NCBI GenBank assembly: GCA_963995525.1
Contig: OZ023206.1
Coordinates: 65,217,790-65,281,789 of the forward strand
Length of the DNA stretch: 64,000 nt
Source of the DNA: Escarpia spicata
Lineage: Eukaryota; Annelida; Polychaeta; Sabellida; Siboglinidae
Reading direction: 5' to 3'
How positions within the stretch are numbered: position 1 is the first letter of the stretch; the number at the start of each line of letters is the position of its first letter. The position numbers and the translations under genes were made by a program. Below, one piece after another: positions 33,201 to 44,822 of the stretch. The notes beneath the pieces are model-generated. The model searched no databases and was not told where the DNA came from. It worked only from the letters and a program-made list of their open reading frames with translations.

Positions 33201-35650
33201 GTTGTCTTGTTGTACCACTACTGTTGTCTTGGTGTACCACTACTGTTGTCTTGGTGTACCACTACTGTTGTCTTGGTGTACCACTACTGTTGTTGTGATG
33301 TACCACTACTGTTGTCTTGGTGTACCACTACTGTTGCCTTGGTGCACCACTACTGTTGCCTTGGTGTACCATTACTGTTGTCTTGGTGTATCACTACTGT
33401 TGTCTTGGTGTACCACTATTGGTGTCTTGGTGTACCACTACTGTTGTTGTGGTGTACCACTACTGTTGCCTTGGTGTACCATTACTGTTGTCTTGGTGTA
33501 TCACTACTGTTGTCTTGGTGTACCACTATTGTTGTCTTGGTGTACCATTATTGTTGCCTTGGTGCACCACTACTGTTGTCTTGGTGTACCACTATTGTTG
33601 TCTTGGTGTACCACTACTGTTGTTGTGGTGTACCACTACTGTTGCCTTGGTGTACCATTACTGTTGTCTTCGTGTATCACTACTGTTGTCTTGGTGTACC
33701 ACTATTGTTGTCTTGGTGTACCACTACTGTTGTATTGGTGTATCACTACTGTTGTCTTGGTGTACCACTATTGTTGTCTTGGTGTACCACTACTGTTGTT
33801 GTGGTGTACCACTACTGTTGCCTTGGTGTACCATTACTGTTGTCTTGGTGTATCACTACTGTTGTCTTGGTGTACCACTATTGTTGTATTGGTGTACCAC
33901 TACTGTTGTTGTGGTGTACCACTACTGTTGCCTTGGTGTACCATTACTGTTGTCTTGGTGTATCACTACTGTTGTCTTGGTGTACCACTACTGTTGTTGT
34001 GGTGTACCACTACTGTTGCCTTGGTGTACCATTACTGTTGTCTTGGTGTATCACTACTGTTGTCTTGGTGTACCACTATTGTTGTCTTGGTGTACCACTA
34101 CTGTTGCCTTGGTGTACCATTACTGTTGTCTTGGTGTATCACTACTGTTGTCTTGGTGTACCATTATTGTTGTCTTGGTGTACCACTATTGTTGTCTTGG
34201 TGTACCACTACTGTTGCCTTGGTGTACCATTACTGTTGTCTTGGTGTATCACTACTGTTGTCTTGGTGTACCACTATTGTTGTCTTGGTGTACCACTACT
34301 GTTGTTGTGGTGTACCACTACTGTTGCCTTGGTGTACCATTACTGTTGTCTTGGTGTATCACTACTGTTGTCTTGGTGTACCACTATTGTTGTCTTGGTG
34401 TACCACTACTGTTGTTGTGGTGTACCACTACTGTTGCCTTGGTGTACCATTACTGTTGTCTTGGTGTACCACTAGTGTTGCCTTGGTGTACCATTACTGT
34501 TGTCTTGGTGTATCACTACTGTTGTCTTGGTGTACCACTATTGTTGTCTTGGTGTACCACTACTGTTGTTGTGGTGTACCACTACTGTTGCCTTGGTGTA
34601 CCATTACTGTTGTCTTGGTGTATCACTACTGTTGTCTTGGTGTACCACTACTGTTGTTGTGGTGTACCACTACTGTTGCCTTGGTGTACCATTACTGTTG
34701 TCTTGGTGTATCACTACTGTTGTCTTGGTGTATCACTACTGTTGTCTTGGTGTACCACTATTGTTGTCTTGGTGTACCACTACTGTTGTTGTGGTGTACC
34801 ACTATTGTTGCCTTGGTGTACCACTACTGTTGCCTTGGTGTACCATTACTGTTGTCTTTGTGTACCACTATTGTTGTCTTGGTGTACCACTACTGTTGTT
34901 GTGGTGTACCACTACTGTTGCCTTGGTGTACCATTACTGTTGTCTTGGTGTATCACTACTGTTGTCTTGGTGTACCACTATTGTTGTCTTGGTGTACCAC
35001 TACTGTTGCCTTGGTGTACCATTACTGTTGTCTTGGTGTACCACTACTGTTGCCTTGGTGTACCACTACTGTTGCCTTGGTGTACCACTATTGTTGTCTT
35101 GGTGTACCACTACTGTTGTCTTGGTGTACCACTATTGTTGTCTTGGTGTACCACTACTGTTGCCTTGGTGTACCACTACTGTTGCCTTGGTGTACCATTA
35201 CTGTTGTCTTGGTGTATCACTACTGTTGTCTTGGTGTACCACTATTGTTGTCTTGGTGTACCACTACTGTTGTTGTGGTGTACCACTACTGTTGCCTTGG
35301 TGTACCATTACTGTTGTCTTGGTGTATCACTACTGTTGTATTGGTGTACCACTATTGTTGTCTTGGTGTACCACTACTGTTGCCTTGGTGTACCATTACT
35401 GTTGTCTTGGTGTACCACTACTGTTGCCTTGGTGTACCACTACTGTTGCCTTGGTGTACCACTATTGTTGTCTTGGTGTACCACTACTGTTGTCTTGGTG
35501 TACCACTATTGTTGTCTTGGTGTACCACTACTGTTGCCTTGGTGCACCACTACTGTTGTTGTGGTGTACCACTACTGTTGCCTTGGTGTACCACTACTGT
35601 TGCCTTGGTGCACCACTACTGTTGTCTTGGTGTATCACTACTGTTGCTGG
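33201..35650 (+). repeat. 22-bp minisatellite, about 111 copies, with higher-order pattern
   Basis: Consensus TACTGTTGTCTTGGTGTACCAC (22 bases written as one unit). Variants carry GCC for GTC, TATCAC for TACCAC, CCATTAC, CCACTATT, or GTTGTTGTGG. They often recur in one order of five to six monomers (about 110-132 bp). Since 22 is not a multiple of 3 and no variant makes a stop, all three plus frames stay open, giving long artefactual proteins of period 22 residues. Confidence 0.98.
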
Positions 35651-35759
35651 TTTTTAATAAACTCATCAACCCACGCTGTAGGGCCTGGAATCTTCAGTTG
35701 TGTAAATGATTCGTCGTGGTTACATTTGACGGGCGAGCTGACCATGTGGTAGGTTCAAA

Positions 35760-36434
35760 GTCCTAGCGTACTTTACGACGTACAATGTTACACCATCCTC
35801 GCAAGCCATGGCTGTTTGCCATGCAAAACTAGCCCTGGCAGATCTTCTACGCGAAGTGCGGAAGTTAGCCGAGTCAAACTAGTAATTGACTTCGCCAGTC
35901 GCGACTGCATCACCCGTGAGAACAGCGCAAATACCCGCCCCAATTTGAAGACGGATACACGATTTTTTGGAATCACAATATATAATGACCCGTTCACCCG
36001 TCAGCACGAGCAGCTTAGCGGTATTGTGTATTTGAATAATTGCTTCTACTTCCTAAACATTGCATGTAACACGAGCCACGGTTGGTTGAAATTAGTTTTG
36101 TTATGATCACCTGACCTGCCGCCAACCACTGATCTAGTGAGCGATTTCATAGGCTGAGCTTAAATTCAGAGTTTCGCAAAGCGATCAGCCAGGGGGTACT
36201 GCTGGTTGGCACTGACGTAATCAGCAGCAGCGACCCCTGGCGTGCGAGGATGTGTTACACTGGCGAGCATGACTTTACACTGTTACAGAGTGACACAGCG
36301 GTTCGCGCACTGTAGCATGGAAACGTAATCCCTTGCCGTTGACAGATTGTCACGGGAGCAGTGGCGATAGGCACGTCCGATTACCTTTCAGCACGGCACG
36401 AATCACGAGGTTTAATCCTCGTCGCCAGATGCTG
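35760..36434. other. No recognisable gene
   Basis: Sequence between the minisatellite and the tandem duplication. Short open frames only. Confidence 0.5.
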
Positions 36435-36646
36435 TGTTATTCCCGCGTTATATATGAGTGATAACTCCATTGGATTTAGCAATATCCGGTTATTACACAT
36501 ACACGATACTATATGGCAGATACGATTGTTCTATCGCTATAACTGTTACTGTTACTAACTAGGTGGGCGTAGCACTACGCTGTATATACCCTAATGGTAT
36601 TTGGGTTAGTCCCAATATAAATTAGAGGTATACGCTAGTACACTAT
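36435..36646 (+). mobile_element. LTR-like repeat, left part, copy 1
   Basis: Left 212 bases of the LTR-like family also found whole at 24653-24889. The remaining 21 bases (GCAATGTGTAAGAACACTACA) lie at 40566-40586, after the inserted inverted-repeat element. Joined, they align base for base with the unbroken copy around the break. Confidence 0.85.
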
Positions 36647-37246
36647 TAGTCCATGAGCCAGACAAGATTTGATTCTAAAATTGAGGGACTAATTCCCGCT
36701 ATGATTTTCTGTTACACAAATATCTGAGGTGTCCGAAAATGAGTGCTGGACATTTCAGAAGCTTTTTTGACGCCATAATTAAACATGCTGCCATTTAAAA
36801 GCGAAACGGTGTAATAGTCACAGCGTGTATAAATAGTGTTAAAGAAATTGTTGTTTGGGTCAATGCCAAATTCAAAATCACCACAGTTGTACTCAGACAT
36901 GCTAAAAGATAAAGCTGAAAACTGACAATTGATCATACTGTATATACATTGGCATTACCATTCAAATCAGAGTTAATAAATTTAAATTCATAACAGTAAC
37001 AGTACTGTATGGAAACATGTATATACACATGTCACAATATAAATGAAAAGAATCTTTACCTTGACAAGAACGTTGATTTTATTGTGAAGTCTGCTGACCT
37101 CCTGTGAAGCACATTCTGGCACAAGGCGCAGTTCAGTGCTCGTCTAGCCAGGGCTAATTAGCGTTATCGTCTGATAATATTGTTCGGTTGGATGAAGTTA
37201 CTGTCGGTCGAGATGACGGAGGTCCTGGTCTGTGGTTATGAAGACT

Positions 37247-37410
37247 TTTCGTGTGCTACTTTCGCTCGGTACCCCCTCACCCCCAGTGTATATATGATGA
37301 CATGTGTTACAGAATTGTTCATGCAGCCCTTTCTCTGTTTGTATAAAGTTACACCAACTATTTCATAGGTTGGTAATGGGCAATCCAAATTTATTAATTC
37401 ACAGGGATTG
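37247..37410 (+). repeat. 164-bp direct repeat, left copy
   Basis: Identical or nearly so to 38133-38296. Contains TGTGCTACTTTCGCTCGG and ends TTAATTCACAGGGATTG, so it has TG...CA ends like a small LTR. Together the copies bound a 722-base segment that replaces ORF1 sequence in copy 1. Confidence 0.9.
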
Positions 37411-38132
37411 CCACTGTGCACAGACAATATATACAGTGTATTTCGCATCCTGTGCACAGACAGGTACATAAAGATTACTGATCTATGTACCGCATATGCT
37501 ATGTACTACAATTTGTACATATATATATATAATAATTTTCCATTCTAGCTAGTTAGTGACTGAAAAAACCCTTGAATGCTGTTATACATATTTACAGCAT
37601 ACGAACTGTCACAGATTTACAATATATAATTCAAGGGAAAAGATACCTCTGTGCATACTGCACACCTTCTATATTACTAGCTAGATTATTTACCGCAATT
37701 TGCTATATACAAAAGTGGGGGGCTCAAACCCCCTTAGTGATCTGATATTGATCGTGCTAAATTGCAGATATTATATAAAAGACAATACATGTACATCAAA
37801 GACACACTGGGAGGGTGGGAGGGAATCAAAATTTTGTTGACAGTTGAAGATGAAGTGTTCTGTACGGCAATGCGAATCGAACTGAACGAGAACCCGCTTC
37901 TCTGTTCTTACTGCAAACATTTTCCCGCGCATGCGCTGCTGGCCAATCGCGTGCCGCTCAGGTGACGCGGTTTAATTAGCATTCTAGGCCAGTTTAATTA
38001 AGCGCTGGGGCGAATAAAAGGGGTGTGCAGTATTAGAGGGGAAACAGGTTGTTTTTACCACCTAGCTTATCCGCTAGGTGCTCGCTACGTTGTTACACAA
38101 AAAAGCTTTTCATCCTGAAGGCCAAAAATTAA
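37411..38132. other. Segment between 164-bp direct repeats
   Basis: 722 bases found only in copy 1. No coding similarity. Contains CGAATAAAAGGGGTG, a possible TATA-like box, at about 38011, after a GC-rich stretch. Layout resembles a TRIM (short non-coding LTR element), but no primer-binding site is clear. Confidence 0.5.
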
Positions 38133-38296
38133 TTTCGTGTGCTACTTTCGCTCGGTACCCCCTCACCCCCAGTGTATATATGATGACATGTGTTACAGAA
38201 TTGTTCATGCAGCCCTTTCTCTGTTTGTATAAAGTTACACCAACTATTTCATAGGTTGGTAATGGGCAATCCAAATTTATTAATTCACAGGGATTG
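38133..38296 (+). repeat. 164-bp direct repeat, right copy
   Basis: Right copy of the pair. It joins directly to the 5' remnant of the ORF1 gene at GATTG|TGGCGATGAT. Confidence 0.9.
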
Positions 38297-38398
38297 TGGC
38301 GATGATAGGGTCATTGTTCTCAATGAGCGCAATGATTGCGGTGCGCATGTCTCCATTCAACGATTCATTGGTTGCTTCTGAAGCTGGTGCAGGCATTG
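38297..38398 (-). pseudogene. LINE ORF1 5' remnant (copy 1)
   Basis: Codons for the N-terminus MPAPASEATNESLNGDMRTA and about ten more, identical to the start of ORF1 in copy 2 (50616). The rest is replaced by the direct-repeat segment. Confidence 0.85.
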
Positions 38399-39339
38399 AT
38401 GCTTCCCTTTCTTTAACCTTTTGTTATGTTCAGTATGCGGTTGACCGTTGGTCACTGTTGTAATCGATACAACAGGGTGGACTACTTAAGCTGGCTATTT
38501 AACGGTCGCACCTTCTCTGTTGGTTGCATCCAAGTCAGTCAAGCGAGGTAGACTTAGATTGGCGTTCGCGCCAACTGTTAATGGTTTGTGGGTGATATCA
38601 CCAGTCCAGTGTATCTTATTCATGATTTTCTCACATTGGCCGATGTACCCTCCAGGCGATTTCACTAGAATATGCCAAATACACGTATCCCGCACACTGT
38701 TCTTCCCGCTGTAGATCAGACTTGTACGTCGATAATAATTTTGCAATGATTCGGGACCTATCTATACATACATTCGCTTAGACTGGAAGCACGGTCTTTC
38801 TTTGTTAAATCAACCAGTGGCACTATCCGCGGATTGGAAAATACATCGTACCGAATGTATTGAAACAAGATTGTTAATGAAGACTTTTCATTCACGTTGT
38901 ATTGAACGTCATGCTCACTCCGTTCTGTGGGTGGTTGTTTATTGTGTCTAGCTAAGCCTTGTACAATCTATACAGCAAGACCGATGGTAATGCGCTTCAA
39001 CTGCAACGATATATCGCGCAGTCACAGCCAGCACTTTCTCGTCCACGCGAGCTGTTGCTATCTCCCTCACTGTTTTGTCTGCACGAAGTTCGACTGCAGA
39101 CTTAAGGGCTTCCCGAGTGTGTAACACATTTACATGTTGAATAAACGTTCATTCATAAACGTTCATTCATGTATACATGTATTCACACAAAATGTCATGC
39201 AAATCCGCCAAGCCGTTTTGCCATAAGAGGGAAATGTAGACTGCATGGTATCGTTCCCTTTCACAGTCACAGTAAAACATGACAGAAATGTAGCCAATTG
39301 CAACGAATGTAAACAATTGATAATTTATGTCATTTTAAT

Positions 39340-40232
39340 ATTTAAAAAATGGACCAAGAGGCCCTGAAGTCCTTTGGAGGGCCCGGGGGGTAGAATGATT
39401 CAATGAAATACATATGTCTTTTGTATAGTGGCACTACCATACGAAGTGTCTACGCAAAATCAGAGACAAGGTTACTGAAATATTCGCACTAAAACCTATG
39501 GTACAAGAATTTAAACAGGGCACCCGTCAAGAATTAGTTATGGAGAAAAGTCCATTTTAAAGTCGAGAGGCATTATTCACATGACAAAAATTCACCATGG
39601 TATAACAAAATATTCATTGCTATTAGTGTTACGTAGTCACTTGCCACGCAGTAACGCTGTATCATACAGTAACAATGAAGGCACTACTCAACACAGTGGT
39701 ACTAGTTCACAGGGCTACTTTATTTCAACAACTGCCTGTTTACTACAGTACATCAGTCCTTAAGTGCCCCTCAATGACACATAATTAATCTGCCATGGCA
39801 TGCAGTCTGTGTAGTGTCTACTGGGGTTGCAGTCTCGCATTTTAGCAACCAGTCCAATGTGTGACAAACTCACTACGCTACATAACATCTCAATTTGGGG
39901 GGCACTGAGGTGCCCTTAAAATGATTCAATCACATACAGTGTATAGTGGCACTATCATATGGAATGTCTATGCAAAATCAGAGAAAAGGTTACTGAAAAG
40001 TTTTGGACAAAATAGGCAACATGTGAAAATTTACCAGTTTTGGGGCCCTTGGGGTTAGAATGATTAAATCAAATACAGATTTCTTGTGCATAGTGGCAGT
40101 ACCCTAAGATATGTCTATGCAAAATTATAGAAACAGTTGCTGAACGGTTTCTGAAATATGGCAGCTAACGGCGGACGGCGGACGCAGAGTGATGGCATAA
40201 GTCCGTTGGACCTTCGGCCCAAAGAACTAAAA
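39340..40232 (+). repeat. Hairpin-ended tandem repeat, copy in duplication 1
   Basis: Units with GAATGATTCAATC(A/G)AATACA, ATAGTGGCA and CTATGCAAAAT, ending in GCAGAGTGATGGCATAAGTC, CGTTGGACCTTCGGCCCAAA and GAACTAAAA. Same family as 31300-31795 and 51575-52450. A LINE-like 3' tail GTTGAATAAACGTTCATTCA lies just upstream at about 39137. Confidence 0.8.
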
Positions 40233-40607
40233 ACTTAAGTAAAAACATTTGTTGAAAACAATTTTTTTTGCGTTGTTCTTGATACTCTTTGACAATAATT
40301 ATCATAAAAAAATTATATGTGTATTGCCGTACTCGTGTGTTTACTGTGAACAACTTTTGTTAACAAAGTTTTTAGATACAGTCGCTAGATTTGGCTGCCA
40401 TGTTTAAAGATGGCGTCAAAAAAGGTAATAAGCTACGCTTCTGAAATGTCCATCACCCATTTTCGGATACCTCAGATATCGGTGTAACTGAAAATCATAG
40501 TGGGAATTAGTCCGTCAATTTGAGAATCAACTTTAACATTTGCAGGCTTGGCTCATGAACTATATGCAATGTGTAAGAACACTACAATATGGGCCCACCA
40601 ACAAACA

Positions 40608-40711
<104 letters not shown>

Positions 40712-42119
40712 TAGAACCGTATTGTTTTATAACATAAATTACAGAGATAGAGAAATATAATCTAATGCACACTTAATTTTGCACAATCGTCCATGAAAAG
40801 TTACTCGTCTTGCGTGATGAAAGCAGATGAATTCCTTCTGCTTGTTGAACTCTTTAAACGCACCAAGATGTGAACAGTATCTTATCTTTGGCACACTTTC
40901 GGAATAAGCCACCTGGTAAATATTATTATGTCAAAGTGACCCTAGGGTAATATATTACGCCTAGACGTTTGATGTGTTTCAAGTACAATTAGGCAGGTAG
41001 GGAACAATGTGTTTATTACTTATTAGTAACATGTCCAATAGTAAACAACAGTCTAAATATACTATTGCATAATCTCAGGGTATGACATTAAAAGTGCAAA
41101 ATTCCTTCCTAATTTATAGACACCTGTGTGTTGTTCTTAATACTAGAACAAATACGTTGAAGGTCAATTCCGGAAATGCCATTGAAGTTTCTATGTTCCC
41201 ATGCATCAGTTCAACTAATTGACGAATTACAACTGATTCAGCGAACTTCCGGCTGATAATTGGCTGAATTCGGCTAACAGAACAGACACCTCCCTTCAAA
41301 TAATAATAATATGTTATTAAATTAACGCCCGCCAAAATAATTGTTCGGGGTCGCTATACTGTGGATGCATTATAAACGAATTAACAACAAATAAAACGGT
41401 ACATATTTTAAAATACCAATGTGCAAAACAATCTGTAAATTCTATATTTGTAATAAAAGTCAATTATACCGTCTTTTAAAACATATGCAAAAATAAACAC
41501 ATGTATACAAACTATTAAGAATAATAACAAAACCAATAACAGATTAATTATAATTAGAAACTAATTGAAATAAATACATGTATAGTTAATTAAGATTGCG
41601 ATGTTAAATATACTATTGAATGTTGAAATAATTTGCAAACAAATCGGTTTGTGTGCCACTTTGAACTGCCCAACACTCGCGCATTGGCACACAATGAGGG
41701 ACAGTTCATTCGAAGTATAAAATCTTCATGGAAAGGTATGTACACGTTATACACGATAAACTCAAATGCGTTTGAGTTTAACATATCAACTGTCAGCATG
41801 TTCATAGATCCTTTACATAAACACTTGCTATGTCATCGTGACCCTCGGATAATATATTTCATGAGTCTTTGACGTCTCAATTGTTGATGGGCCACACACA
41901 TTGAGTGACTCTCTGATCAACACTTATGGTCACGTGATTTTCCTGGCTCTGAGCGAGTAGGCTCTTTATTTAGTATTTGGTGATATACTATTTATATACC
42001 TGCTACAACTGTATTCGTTGTTAACGTGATATTACTGACTTAATGACGGCGCGGTTGATCTAACCATTTCATAGGCACCGGAACTGGGGCGCTTGGATGT
42101 TAAGATTCATAATTAACAT

Positions 42120-42163
42120 ACGCACGCACGCACTGGACGCACGCACGCACGCACGCACGCACA
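42120..42163 (+). repeat. (GCAC)n microsatellite (copy 1)
   Basis: About ten units with one TGGA interruption. The homologue at 54393-54460 is longer by six units. Confidence 0.95.
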
Positions 42164-42274
42164 CGTGGGACCGTACTAGAAGGTGTACCAATTCCGATGC
42201 ATCTTTAATAGTCATACATAACAGCATACACCAGTCTGCCGTTTCCTGCAACAATATAGTTACACTTAAGTGTT

Positions 42275-42490
42275 GGTGAAATTTTAGGTTTTTAGAGTGT
42301 GAAGGTGTTATTTTGGCGATCTTCAGCAGGTGCAATTAGAGATAGATTTGCAGAGACTGAAAGTGTTTTTGTGAGCCTCGATGGTGGGGTATAATTGGAA
42401 CTGTTTCGCAGAGCCTTAAGGCGGGTGCCGGTGGAGATTTTGGGTCCGTCTCAAGGAGGGTACAGTTGAAGGTTTTTAGGGAGTTTCATG
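42275..42490 (+). repeat. Degenerate tandem repeat related to 20555-20790
   Basis: About four units with GTGAGCCTCGATGG, GGGT(A/G)(T/C)AATT and (TTTTT)AGAG(T/C) segments. Homologue in copy 2 at 54575-54790. Confidence 0.6.
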
Positions 42491-44545
42491 TTGAACGTCA
42501 CAGCTAAAAACATTGAACAACACCCCGTGTCCGTCTTCCGATATCACGAACCGCCAGGGAGTTGTACAGGCTCAGCCAATCCAATACTAATTTCGCACCG
42601 GTGCCAGTGCACCCACGTTCACAACTATTGCAAGCCATGAGCTAGGCCACCTCACATATCCCTCTTGTATGCCGCCGACATTAGAATTTACTATTATGAC
42701 ATTAATTGGCAAAAGATGACCGCATTCATTCATTCATTCACTGTTGATTTTTTTGCCGCCGCGCCACCATAATTCCAGCTTTTCAGCTTCTCCGCTCTCT
42801 CAGTTCGACGCATGACATCGGAGGGGGTGTTGTTTGAAATTCTCTGACAAATTGAAAATTTCCTGACAAAATCCGGGTGGACATTTGCCTGTATTCCGGG
42901 AGACCGGGAAATACACAAAAAATGCCAGAGTTGACATTATGCTACATACCTTACTTCCCCTACACGGACGGACGGTGTTCTAGGGTTGACACTGCTATTG
43001 GTGCACGTCTCTACTGAACCAGTGTTGCCGTGACCATGAGACCGCTACCCCCCCCCCCCCCCCCCACAGCACAGACTCGCAGTGATTAATGATCTTAGAA
43101 AGGTTAATGAGGTGTCATTGACCCAGATACTGCGCGGACGGACTCGGTCACTCATATCACACGGGTGGTGGAGGGTATCTATATTTTACGGCCATAGTAA
43201 TGGGCGCAACATCGTGATGCCATCAATTTAGAAGATGCCTGCCGCCATCTGGTGCGAGAAGAATGTTTTCGTAAGCGAACGAACGATTCATTGATCACTA
43301 GGTGGCAGAACCGTACGTCACGACGCCAGTGGTTCGTTTAAATTATGTAGGTCGAAACGTGTCGACTTCTAGGAATTGGCGTTACAAGTTCAAGAACCAC
43401 ACGTTAATGCTTCAGTTTTGGTGCACTGAAACATCACCGTGCTCAATATCAATATGTAATTAAAGAAAATGGCATATCTTGGCGAATGCGTGTTGCGCCA
43501 CGTACGAGTCAAAGACAAAAGCTACTCACTTCTTGTGGGTCGAGTTCCGGTCTTAGGCCAACAAATTATATTTTTGTTTATATTAGGCATGTTACAGCAT
43601 ATTTAACATTTTTTATTTACAATCGCAACAATTTTAAATAACCAAGAGTACACATGTTTACCTAGTTTTGTCTTAGATCTGTATATGGTGTTGAATATTG
43701 TTCAGTTACACGGACTTATGTGAAGCGAAAAATAAAAGCCACTAGATGGAGTCACATCAACCGCGAAAAAGACGGCGCTTAGATGTTTAATTCACGCACG
43801 CATGCACACGTCGGACCGTACTAGAAAGTGTACCAATTTCGATGCGTCTTTAATAGTCACATAACAATATACATGAATCTGTCATTTATTGCAACAATAT
43901 AATTACACAACAAAAACTATATCAACAATATAAAACAAATACTGCATGGTGTTTCATTTAGTACATGCATGGATGTTTTCTCAATGCATTACCGGTATGA
44001 TATTAAAATAATTATTGATAAATCAAGAGGCTCATATATGAGTACACACATCACATACTTAATGGTCAACTATTTACAACATATAATCCCATAGTTCAAT
44101 ACAATACAACAGTACATACCCTCGTTTCTTGTGTATTTACCACATTTTAAAAGTAAAACAATTACTGTTGTAATACTATTTAATATCACCGACACAATTT
44201 TTGAAACTGGGTGATCGGATTAAAAAAAAAATTATGGAAAATATGTGAAATGTTATAGTAATCCACATATAACTGATGGATAATTAATATTGGTATATTT
44301 GTGACACTCATATAACTGTCATGTATCACGTTAATGTAACTGCATGAGTACCGAATATAAACAAAAGGATCATTATTGCACATTTTTTTACAAAGGGCTA
44401 ACACAACACATGATAAGTATACTTCAAGATTACTCTTTAATTCAAGCTTTTCACTGATCAGCCGAGTCTGTCTAAACTGCAGAACAAACTGATCTATTTG
44501 AATAAACAGTCTTCCTGGCGGCTTACTTCATCTGTTTAATTCATC

Positions 44546-44729
44546 TGTTATTCCCGCGTTATATATGAGTGATAACTCCATTGGATTTAGCAATATCCGG
44601 TTATTACACATACACGATACTATATGGTAGATACGGTTGTTCTATCGCTATCACTGTTACTGTTACTAACTAGGTGGGCGTAGCCCTACGCTGTATATAC
44701 CCTAATGGTATTTGGGTTAGTCCCAGTAT
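44546..44729 (+). mobile_element. LTR-like repeat, left part, copy 2
   Basis: Left 184 bases of the LTR-like family, ending at CCCAGTAT where the LINE inserted. The next part resumes at 49256-49291, and the last 21 bases are at 52783-52803. Confidence 0.85.
44722..44729 (+). repeat. Target-site duplication of the full-length LINE (3' side)
   Basis: CCCAGTAT, identical to 49256-49263. Copy 1 has a single CCCAATAT at the homologous place (near 36611), so the empty site is visible. Confidence 0.88.
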
Positions 44730-44822
44730 GTCTATGTCTATATAATAATTGGCAAAAACCATACGGTCATTACGCCAATATAGGGGACGGGGGGGCATAT
44801 GGCATAGCCCTACAGGGAATTT

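Larger units (their letters stand above)
36647..40562 (+). mobile_element. Long terminal-inverted-repeat element, copy 1
   Basis: Left end TAGTCCATGAGCC and right end (reverse complement) TAGTTCATGAGCC begin imperfect inverted repeats of about 180 bp. Shared internal blocks include ACTAATTCCC, GGACATTTCAGAAGC and TTTTTTGACGCCAT. Direct TAT flanks both ends (36644-36646 and 40563-40565) as a likely 3-bp target duplication in the LTR-like repeat. No transposase is recognised. Copy 1 lost most of the ORF1 present in copy 2. The superfamily is unknown. Confidence 0.75.

Noticed and set aside
35650..35712. Minus-strand peptide FTQLKIPGPTAWVDEFIKNQ as a possible gag start
   Set aside because: Only about 23 codons, far from the gag fragment and next to the minisatellite; too short to support.
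33202..35752. Open frames of 835, 811, 422 and 385 codons
   Set aside because: They are translations of the 22-bp minisatellite in all three plus frames. Period-22 Cys/Val/Leu peptides have no protein family character.
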